25,168 nucleotides of DNA from Anaerolineales bacterium. GTDB taxonomy: Bacteria; Chloroflexota; Anaerolineae; Anaerolineales; Villigracilaceae. Of this stretch, positions 15,166-21,022 are shown one piece after another. How positions within the stretch are numbered: the stretch's first letter is position 1; each line of letters opens with the position of its first letter. The notes beneath the pieces are model-generated. The model saw only the letters and a list, made by a program, of their open reading frames with translations. It was not told where the DNA came from and did no database searches. The position numbers and the translations under genes were made by a program. The stretch lies in assembly GCA_016928525.1 (NCBI GenBank), contig JAFGKO010000303.1:1-25168 (forward strand). The letters are read 5' to 3'.

Positions 15166-15891
15166 ATGAGTGCAGTTGCACTGGAAGTTCGTAACGTAAT
15201 CAAAACCTTTAACATCGAAGGCGGTGGGACGATCAACGCCGTGGACGATGTATCCTTCGAAGTGCGCTCCGGCGAGTTCGTGGCGCTGGTCGGGCCAAGC
15301 GGTTCGGGCAAGACCACCATGCTCTCCATCCTGGCCGCATTACTGACGCCTACCAGCGGGCAGGTGCTGATCGACGGACAGGATTTGTCGCGCCTGAACG
15401 AGCGAAAACGCGTCAAGCTGCGCCGCCAGAAGATCGGCTTTACCTTCCAATCCAACAACCTGATCCCGTTCCTGACTGCGCAGGAAAATGTGGACTTTAT
15501 GCTGCGTCTGAACGGACAGGCTAATAAAGCTGGGCGCATGCGCTCTGCGGAAATACTGGCCCGCCTCGGACTCAGCGACCGCCTGCGCAACCTGCCCGGG
15601 CAGATGTCCGGCGGACAGCAGCAGCGTGTAGCCATCGCCCGCGCCCTGATCCACAACCCGGCCGTGGTCCTGGCCGACGAGCCGACCGCTTCGCTGGACA
15701 CCGAGCGCGCCTACCAGGTGGTGGAGACCTTCGCCAACCTGATCCACGAGAACGAGCGCGCCGGGATCATGGTCACGCACGACCTGCGCATGACCAAATA
15801 CGTGGACCGCGTGCTGCAAATGCGGGATGGGAAGCTGGTGCAGGTGATAGAAGACCGAAAGGAAATCGATAAACTGGCAAAAGGCGAGTAA
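15166..15891 (+). CDS. ABC transporter ATPase, MacB/LolD/DevA type
   Basis: 241 residues with all motifs: Walker A GPSGSGKTT (43-51), Q-loop in FTFQSNNLIPFLTAQENV, signature MSGGQQQRVAIARAL (from 147), Walker B VVLADEPTASLD (from 167) and H-loop VTHD (His205). It is the partner of the upstream FtsX-type permease. GAGGAG at 15154-15159 gives a good ribosome binding site. The gene is separated from the permease by the 179-bp mosaic repeat, so the pair may be read through or expressed separately. The last 42 codons have a near copy at 20729-20872. Confidence 0.93.
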   Translation: MSAVALEVRNVIKTFNIEGGGTINAVDDVSFEVRSGEFVALVGPSGSGKTTMLSILAALLTPTSGQVLIDGQDLSRLNERKRVKLRRQKIGFTFQSNNLIPFLTAQENVDFMLRLNGQANKAGRMRSAEILARLGLSDRLRNLPGQMSGGQQQRVAIARALIHNPAVVLADEPTASLDTERAYQVVETFANLIHENERAGIMVTHDLRMTKYVDRVLQMRDGKLVQVIEDRKEIDKLAKGE

Positions 15892-15919
15892 GTCCGGGGG
15901 TTAGTGTTCAGTAACCAGG

Positions 15920-15959
15920 GGTGATGGGCTTCAGATAATGCTCATCACCTTTCTTCTTT
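15920..15959 (+). terminator. Rho-independent terminator after the ABC ATPase
   Basis: GGTGATGGGC (15920-15929) pairs with GCTCATCACC (15940-15949) over 10 bp with one G-U, followed by the T-rich TTTCTTCTTT. The T-run merges into the next operator. Confidence 0.7.
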
Positions 15960-15972
15960 GTTCTGGCGCAAA
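15957..15972 (+). promoter_or_regulatory. Crp/Fnr-type operator upstream of the NnrS-like gene
   Basis: TTTGTTCTGGCGCAAA. Read as 5-N4-5 it is TTGTT-CTGG-CGCAA; the right half and spacer are identical to the site at 17968-17983, the left half is degenerate. Its centre (15964.5) is about 41 bp upstream of the predicted transcript start, the class II activator position. Confidence 0.6.
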
Positions 15973-15992
15973 GAGCTATCTTGCGAACCCTG

Positions 15993-15998
15993 TACAAT
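15993..15998 (+). promoter_or_regulatory. -10 element of the NnrS-like gene
   Basis: TACAAT ends 6 nt before ATG 16005, placing the transcript start at the start codon. No -35 hexamer lies at the right distance; the operator replaces it, as expected for an activator-dependent promoter. Confidence 0.5.
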
Positions 15999-16004
15999 AT
16001 CCCC

Positions 16005-17075
16005 ATGCAAAACAAATTCAATGCCCGCTATCTCCCTTTCATTTTCGCGGCAATTCTGGCTCTTCTATTCGCCCTGTGGGCTGGGCTGCTCCGCCTGGGT
16101 TGGACATTGCCTGCCTTCCCAAATCTGGCGATGGCGCATGGGCCGTTGATGGTCTCTGGTTTCCTGGGCGTGCTCATTCCCCTGGAACGCGCGGTTGCCA
16201 TCCGCCAGAAATGGATGTTTGTCGTGCCCATCCTGGCAGGTCTGGGCTGGATTAGCCTGTTTTTCCAGCCCTTCCTTGGTGCGTTGTTGATGACCCTTGG
16301 CAGCCTCGGTACGCTGGGCATCCTGGCTGTCATGGTGCGCCGTGAGCCTCACATCCATACTGTCACCATGGCCTTTGGTGCACTGGCCTGGGTGGTCGGG
16401 AATATTTTATGGATGATCGGGCTCCCCATCTACCAACTCGTCTTCTGGTGGATGACCTTCCTGATCCTGACGATTGGCGGCGAGCGGCTCGAACTCGGCC
16501 GGGTATTGCGCCCATCGGACAGGCAGATTCGCCTCTTCAGTCTTTTCAGTGCCTCCTTGCTAGTTGGGACGCTGCTTGCCACCTTTGTTCTCGACCTGGG
16601 CGCACGTCTGAGCGGTCTGTCCATGCTGGCGTTGGCGCTCTGGTTCCTGAAAAACGACATTGCCACGCGCAACTTGCGCCATCCCAACCCGCTGACTCGC
16701 TACATCGCAATTTGCTTATTCAGCGGGTTCATCTGGCTTGCCCTGGGCGGCGGATTGTATCTCTATGACGGAGAGCTGCTAGCCGGTCCATTGTACGATG
16801 CGGCCCTGCACTCGGTCTTTGTCGGTTTTGTGATCGTGATGATCTTCGGGCATGTGCCCATCATCTTCCCGGCCATCCTGGGCGTATCGATCTCGTTTTC
16901 ACGACTATTTTATATTCATCTGATACTTCTTCATGTTTCCATGATCGTGCGCGTGGCAGGCGACTTGGCGTTGAATATCCCTGTCCGCAAGTGGGGCGGA
17001 CTGCTGAACGAAGTGGCCTTGTTGCTTTTCTTGGGGGTGACGGTGTTCTCCATCGTGCGCGAGGTAAAGAAATAA
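16005..17075 (+). CDS. Polytopic membrane protein, NnrS-like
   Basis: 356 residues, almost entirely hydrophobic, with roughly ten to twelve membrane helices. Conserved-looking histidines occur in AMAHGPLMVSGF, EPHIHTVTMAFG, ALHSVFVGFVIVMIFGHVPII and HLILLHVSMIVRVAGDL. This His-in-helix pattern and size are those of the NnrS heme/copper-containing membrane proteins linked to nitric oxide stress in denitrifiers, but the match is from memory and moderate. I chose ATG 16005 because TACAAT lies just upstream; in-frame TTG at 15981 would precede the promoter. It shares an operator with the nitrite reductase operon and sits 63 bp before the Crp/Fnr gene, which supports a role in NO metabolism. Confidence 0.65.
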   Translation: MQNKFNARYLPFIFAAILALLFALWAGLLRLGWTLPAFPNLAMAHGPLMVSGFLGVLIPLERAVAIRQKWMFVVPILAGLGWISLFFQPFLGALLMTLGSLGTLGILAVMVRREPHIHTVTMAFGALAWVVGNILWMIGLPIYQLVFWWMTFLILTIGGERLELGRVLRPSDRQIRLFSLFSASLLVGTLLATFVLDLGARLSGLSMLALALWFLKNDIATRNLRHPNPLTRYIAICLFSGFIWLALGGGLYLYDGELLAGPLYDAALHSVFVGFVIVMIFGHVPIIFPAILGVSISFSRLFYIHLILLHVSMIVRVAGDLALNIPVRKWGGLLNEVALLLFLGVTVFSIVREVKK

Positions 17076-17104
17076 TGCCGACGGTATATCCGCTAAAACT
17101 TTCC

Positions 17105-17132
17105 TTCAAATAGCGATAAATTAGGGTATATT
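17105..17132 (+). promoter_or_regulatory. Promoter of the Crp/Fnr gene, probably leaderless
   Basis: TTCAAA (17105-17110), 16-bp spacer and TATATT (17127-17132). The -10 ends 6 nt before the GTG start at 17139, and no Shine-Dalgarno sequence is present. No copy of the TTGCG-N4-CGCAA operator is seen here. Confidence 0.45.
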
Positions 17133-17138
17133 TGGTGC

Positions 17139-17846
17139 GTGCCTTATTCCCTCGGTGAAATTAAGTCTACCATCCGCCAGGTCTCTGTATTGGAAACTGC
17201 CACAGATGAAGATGTGCGTGTCATTGCTGAACTGGGCATCGTGCGCGCTGTAGAAGAAGGCGCGTATTTCTTTTTCCAGGGTGACCTTGCCGAGTATCTC
17301 TACATCATGATGGACGGGCGCGCCAAATTATGCCAGATCGGTTTGGATGGGCAGCAGGTCAACCTGCGCACCCTGGTTCCTGGTCAATTGTTCGGTGCGG
17401 TCGGCGCTGTCGACCCGCGCGCGACGTATCCCGCCAGTGCCCAGACCCTGGAGGACAGCACGGCCATCGCAATTAAGAGCGCTGCCTTCCGAAAATTACT
17501 GGAAAACCGCCCGCACCTGTCCTTTGGTCTCATGCGCTTGATGACTGGATACATCCGAGAAATGCAAGAGCGCTATCGCGAGCTGGCGACCGAACGCGTG
17601 GAACAGCGCAGCGCACGTACCTTGTTGCGTCTGGCGGCGCAGTCCGGGCGTAAAGTGGACGAAGGTGTGCTGATCGAATTGTCCTTCTCGCGCGAAGACC
17701 TGGCCGAGATGGCTGGCACTACCCTCTATACGGTCAGCCGCACGTTGAGTGCATGGGAAAAACAGGGCATCCTCTCCACCGGGCGCGAGCGGATTGTCAT
17801 CACCCGCTCGCATGACCTGGTCAGGCTGGCGGAAGATCTGAAATAG
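17139..17846 (+). CDS. Crp/Fnr family transcription regulator, likely NO/nitrite-responsive
   Basis: 235 residues: a cyclic-nucleotide-binding-like beta-roll (about 15-125, EGAYFFFQGDLAEYLYIMMDGRAKL), a long dimerisation helix (about 128-160) and a winged helix with SREDLAEMAGTTLYTVSRTLSAWEKQGIL. The recognition helix reads T-L-Y-T-V-S-R where CRP and FNR have R-E-T-V-G/S-R, so Glu is replaced by Tyr and a different half-site is expected. The N-terminus lacks the FNR iron-sulfur cysteines; the only Cys in the effector domain is in AKLCQIG. Position between an NnrS-like gene and nirS suggests a DNR/NnrR-like NO sensor, possibly with heme. The start is GTG 17139, with no ribosome binding site. 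Confidence 0.88.
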   Translation: MPYSLGEIKSTIRQVSVLETATDEDVRVIAELGIVRAVEEGAYFFFQGDLAEYLYIMMDGRAKLCQIGLDGQQVNLRTLVPGQLFGAVGAVDPRATYPASAQTLEDSTAIAIKSAAFRKLLENRPHLSFGLMRLMTGYIREMQERYRELATERVEQRSARTLLRLAAQSGRKVDEGVLIELSFSREDLAEMAGTTLYTVSRTLSAWEKQGILSTGRERIVITRSHDLVRLAEDLK

Positions 17847-17967
17847 TGCGCTAAAACTCGGATCTTAGTTCTCAAATATGCGCATGTGATTTTTATTGGG
17901 GGAATTGTTCGTCTAAGCTCCTGAAGCGCTGAAAAACTGTAATGCCTGGTCGGTCAGCAGGCCCTTA

Positions 17968-17983
17968 TTTGCGCTGGCGCAAA
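17968..17983 (+). promoter_or_regulatory. Crp/Fnr-type operator of the DUF1858-nirS operon
   Basis: TTTGCGCTGGCGCAAA: perfect 7-bp inverted repeat around TG, or TTGCG-CTGG-CGCAA in 5-N4-5 form. The centre (17975.5) is about 41 bp upstream of the predicted start near 18017. It lies in the 173-bp gap between the Crp/Fnr gene and the operon it probably controls. Confidence 0.7.
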
Positions 17984-18004
17984 GAACGAAATGCGCTTAC
18001 GCAG

Positions 18005-18010
18005 TAGGAT
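18005..18010 (+). promoter_or_regulatory. -10 element of the DUF1858-nirS operon
   Basis: TAGGAT, 21 bp after the operator (20 bp in the NnrS-like promoter) and 9 nt before ATG 18020. No -35 hexamer is visible, consistent with activator dependence. Confidence 0.5.
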
Positions 18011-18019
18011 GTGTCTAGC

Positions 18020-18238
18020 ATGGATACGCTTCTTTCCCAGGATTGGACTGTCGAACAGGTTCTATCGACCTATCCCCAGACTGCAGCGGTCTTCATCCGC
18101 TTTAAAGCGGATTGCCTGGGTTGCATGTTGGAGAAATTCTGTACCCTCGAGGAAGTTGGGCGGGATTATGGCCTTGTCCTGGATGATTTCCTGGCTGCCC
18201 TGAATGAAGCCATTCTACCAAGGAACCCAAAGGAGTGA
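18020..18238 (+). CDS. DUF1858 hybrid-cluster-associated redox disulfide protein
   Basis: 72 residues: DWTVEQVLSTYPQTAAVFIRF followed by DCLGCMLEKFCTLEEV, with Cys32-x-x-Cys35 and a further Cys41. This matches the small DUF1858/TIGR03980 family, often found with hybrid cluster proteins and nitrogen-oxide reductases, and thought to hold a redox-active disulfide. The start is ATG 18020; an in-frame GTG at 18011 would lie at or before the predicted transcript start. It is the first gene of a two-gene operon: its last codons contain AAGGAG (18230-18235), the ribosome binding site for nirS, so the two are translationally linked. Confidence 0.85.
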   Translation: MDTLLSQDWTVEQVLSTYPQTAAVFIRFKADCLGCMLEKFCTLEEVGRDYGLVLDDFLAALNEAILPRNPKE

Positions 18239-18241
18239 GCT

Positions 18242-20635
18242 ATGAAAGCTCTGAAAATTTTATTTTTCGTATTTCTTTTTGCAGGCATTCTGGTTGCCTG
18301 TACAGGTGGCGGCAATGAAGTCAGCACCAGAAAATATGTGTTGACCAGCGGCTTCGAGGAGGGCAACCTGGTCTACCTGGGAGTCGGCGGGGATATCAAT
18401 GGCATGGTCAACCCGACCTTGCAAGCCAACCCGGGCGAGACCATCACCGTGGTGCTCGTCAACAGCGGCGACGGGGAACACGATGTCTATTTCCCGGACT
18501 TGAAGGTCAAATCCAAGCGGGTAAAAGAGAACGGGGAGAGCGTTTCGGTTACGTTTACCGTTCCGAACAAGGAAGTCAACCTGGAATACTATGACAGCGT
18601 CGCCAATCATGCCGAGATCGGCATGGTCGGCGTTTTGCAGGTCAGCGGCGAGGCTGTAGCAGTCCCGTCCGAGGGAGAGGCGGTCAGCCTTTATGTGGAT
18701 GAAGTTGCTTTGCAGGCGCTCAAGAAGGGCGGCTGCGGCGCCTGCCATGCGATCCCGGGAGTCCCGGGCGCGGTTGGCATGCTTGGGCCTGACCTTTCAG
18801 AAATAGGGAAGGTGGCTGACACCCGCTTGCAAAGTGGGGAATACGAAGGCAGCGCAAAAACGGTAGACGAGTATATGAGCGAAGCGCTGGTAGACCCGAA
18901 CGCTTACCTCTCGCCAGACTGCCCGACGGGGCCATGCCAGCAGGGTCTGATGCCTTCCTTCGCTGGGACCTTCAGCGAGCAGGAAATCCAGGCGGTTGCG
19001 GACTATCTGGCAAGCCTGCCCGGTGGCGCGGTTGCCCTCCCGGCGGAAGAGCCTGAAGGAACCAGCGATAGCGCAGTCGCATTGAGCGAAGGAACGGAGC
19101 TTTCGGAGGAAGAATTCGCCTGGGCCAAGCAGACCTATTTCGAGCGCTGCGCCGGTTGCCATGGGACATTGCGCAAAGGCGCGACCGGCCCTGCCCTGAC
19201 GCCTGACCTGACCCAGCCCAAAGGGACCGTGGCGCTTTCGGCCATCATCTTCAACGGCACCACGCGCGGCATGCCCGATTGGGGCAAGCAGGGTTTCTTC
19301 ACGCAGGAGCAGACCGAGGTCATGGCGGAATTCCTGCAAAACGAGCCGCCCGAGCCGCCCGAGTTGTCGCTGGAGCAGATGAAGGCATCGTGGAAAGTGC
19401 TTGTAGCGCCGGAAGATCGCCCGACATCTCCGCAAACTACGCGCGATTGGGAGAACTATTTCGTCGTGACCCTGCGCGACGCCGGGCAGGTAGCAGTCAT
19501 TGATGGCGACACCTACGAGGTGGTCAATACGGTCAATACCGGCTATGCAGTGCATATCACCCGTATGTCGGCTACCGGGCACTACGCCTACGTGATTGGA
19601 CGTGACGGCAAGTTGGCGCTGGTCGATCTGTGGATGGAGGTGCCGGATAAGGTCGCTGAAGTGCAACTGTGTTATGACGCCCGCTCCGTGGAGGTCAGCA
19701 AATACGAAGGCGAGCTGGGCGATTTTACCGACAAATACGCCATCGTGGGCTGTTACTGGCCGCCGCATTTCGCCATCCTGGACGGGCAGACGCTCGAACC
19801 CTTCAAGGTAGTCAGCACGCGCAGTTACACCTATGACACGGAAGAATACCATCCTGAACCGCGCGTGGCTGCGATTTTGGCCTCCCACTTCGCGCCGGAG
19901 TGGATCGTCAACGTCAAGGAGACTGGGCAGGTCTGGCTGGTGAATTACACCGATCCGGTCAACCCGACCATCAAGATGATCGAGGCCGAGCGCTTCCTGC
20001 ACGATGGCGGCGTGGACTCGACCAAACGCTACTTCATGGTGGCGGCCAACCAGGCCAACAAGGTGGCGGTGATCGACTTGAAGGACGGGGAGTTGGAAGC
20101 GCTGGTCGAAACGCCCGCAGTTCCCCATCCCGGGCGAGGCGCGAACTGGATCGACCCGGAGTTCGGTCCCGTGTGGAGCACGTCCCAACTTGGGGATCCA
20201 TCCCTGACTTCCATCGGCACAGACCCGGACGGGCATCCTGATTCGGCCTGGAAAGCGGTGCGTGTCACCCCGTTGCCGGGCTCCGGCAGCCTGTTCGTCA
20301 AGACGCACCCGGACAGCCAGTGGATCTGGGTCGACATGGTCCTGAACTCGGACCCGGTCCTTTCGCGCACGGTCTGCGTGATCGCCAAGTCGGATCCGAG
20401 CAAGGTGCACAAGTGCTGGGAAGTCGCGGACTACGGGCGGGCGGTCCACATGGAGTACAACCGTCAGGGCACGGAAGTCTGGATCAGCGTGTGGGGCGAC
20501 GCCAGCAAGCCGGGCGAGACGGGCGAGATCGTGATCTACGATGACGCTACCCTGGAAGAAAAGGCGCGCATCCCAGACCTGGTTACGCCCACCGGCAAGT
20601 TCAATGTGTTCAACACGGTGAACGATATTTACTGA
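18242..20635 (+). CDS. nirS: Cytochrome cd1 nitrite reductase fused to cupredoxin-like and two cytochrome c domains (lipoprotein)
   Basis: 797 residues. A lipoprotein signal (lipobox LVAC, Cys about 20) is followed by a cupredoxin-like domain (about 28-135), cytochrome c domain 1 (CGACH 165-169, Met in GLMPSF), cytochrome c domain 2 (CAGCH 303-307, Met in RGMPDW) and the d1 propeller (about 405-797). The propeller keeps the d1 heme ligand His438 (YAVHITRM) and both active-site histidines, His587 (FLHDGG) and His629 (PHPGRGAN), spaced as in classical NirS (345/388). It should therefore reduce nitrite to NO outside the membrane. Usual NirS is about 560 residues with one heme c, so this is an extended form. 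The cupredoxin keeps His80, His123 and Met128 but has Asp118 where the copper-binding Cys should be. No heme d1 biosynthesis genes are in the window. Confidence 0.92.
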   Translation: MKALKILFFVFLFAGILVACTGGGNEVSTRKYVLTSGFEEGNLVYLGVGGDINGMVNPTLQANPGETITVVLVNSGDGEHDVYFPDLKVKSKRVKENGESVSVTFTVPNKEVNLEYYDSVANHAEIGMVGVLQVSGEAVAVPSEGEAVSLYVDEVALQALKKGGCGACHAIPGVPGAVGMLGPDLSEIGKVADTRLQSGEYEGSAKTVDEYMSEALVDPNAYLSPDCPTGPCQQGLMPSFAGTFSEQEIQAVADYLASLPGGAVALPAEEPEGTSDSAVALSEGTELSEEEFAWAKQTYFERCAGCHGTLRKGATGPALTPDLTQPKGTVALSAIIFNGTTRGMPDWGKQGFFTQEQTEVMAEFLQNEPPEPPELSLEQMKASWKVLVAPEDRPTSPQTTRDWENYFVVTLRDAGQVAVIDGDTYEVVNTVNTGYAVHITRMSATGHYAYVIGRDGKLALVDLWMEVPDKVAEVQLCYDARSVEVSKYEGELGDFTDKYAIVGCYWPPHFAILDGQTLEPFKVVSTRSYTYDTEEYHPEPRVAAILASHFAPEWIVNVKETGQVWLVNYTDPVNPTIKMIEAERFLHDGGVDSTKRYFMVAANQANKVAVIDLKDGELEALVETPAVPHPGRGANWIDPEFGPVWSTSQLGDPSLTSIGTDPDGHPDSAWKAVRVTPLPGSGSLFVKTHPDSQWIWVDMVLNSDPVLSRTVCVIAKSDPSKVHKCWEVADYGRAVHMEYNRQGTEVWISVWGDASKPGETGEIVIYDDATLEEKARIPDLVTPTGKFNVFNTVNDIY

Positions 20636-20649
20636 TAGATATTTCGTAC

Positions 20650-20709
20650 CGTCCCGAAGGGTTCCCGCAATTCAGGCTTGTATATCCTGCCAACCCTTCG
20701 GGACGTTTT
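20650..20709 (+). terminator. Terminator after nirS
   Basis: CGTCCCGAAGGGTT (20650-20663) and AACCCTTCGGGACG (20692-20705) pair perfectly over 14 bp, followed by TTTT. The 28-nt loop holds an inner CAGG/CCTG stem. It starts 14 bp after the nirS stop. Confidence 0.75.
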
Positions 20710-20728
20710 GCGGGAGATCGCTTTGCTT

Positions 20729-20872
20729 ATCATGGTCACGCACGACCTGCGCATGACCAAATACGTGGACCGCGTGCTGCAAATGCGAGATGGCAAGTTG
20801 GTGCGGGTGCTTAATGATAAGGACGAAATCGAGATGTTGGCTAAGGGTGGGCTGGCGGTAGGGACAAGTTAG
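20729..20872 (+). pseudogene. 3' fragment of a second MacB/LolD-type ABC ATPase
   Basis: The translation IMVTHDLRMTKYVDRVLQMR and onward (DGKLVRVLNDKDEIEMLAKG) is the C-terminal end of an ABC ATPase, starting just before the H-loop. No Walker A, signature or Walker B is present, so it cannot work. It aligns with 15766-15891 of the intact ATPase gene: the first 59 bases are identical, then differences appear, and the last third is only similar at protein level. It therefore comes from a paralogue rather than a simple copy. It sits immediately after the nirS terminator and ends at TAG 20870-20872. Confidence 0.85.
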
Positions 20873-20886
20873 AGAAAATAAAAGCC

Positions 20887-21018
20887 CTACGGGGAGGTCA
20901 CCAGGGTGCCACTGGTCACGGTTACTTCGGCGCTAATGCAGCCCGGCACGGCACAATGGTTGCTCGCTCCGCTCCAGAACTGGGTACCGTTTAAGTCAAA
21001 TCCATGTGGAAGTGCGGT
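20887..21018 (-). other. Possible remnant of a secreted-protein C-terminus
   Basis: On the minus strand the frame ending at TAG 20889-20887 reads GFDLNGTQFWSGASNHCAVP and onward (GCISAEVTVTSGTLVTSP), which is protein-like and GC-richer than the adjoining lipoprotein gene. Further upstream the frame runs into that gene out of phase, and no start or ribosome binding site is seen. It may be the end of an older, displaced C-terminal segment. I do not recognise a family. Confidence 0.2.
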
Positions 21019-21022
21019 TGCC

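Noticed and set aside
17944..17962. GCCTG/CAGGC hairpin as a terminator of the Crp/Fnr gene
   Set aside because: Only 5 bp of stem and no T-run; it is also about 100 bp after the stop, so I do not call it.
18797..20449. Minus-strand open frame of 550 codons opposite nirS
   Set aside because: The plus strand encodes a complete NirS with all expected motifs; the antisense frame is a by-product of GC-rich codon use, and its translation is rich in R, H, D and Q runs without any recognisable domain.
20678..20728. Extending the ABC ATPase fragment to the start codon at 20678
   Set aside because: The first 17 codons are the loop and right arm of the nirS terminator plus a short joint, with no similarity to an ABC ATPase.
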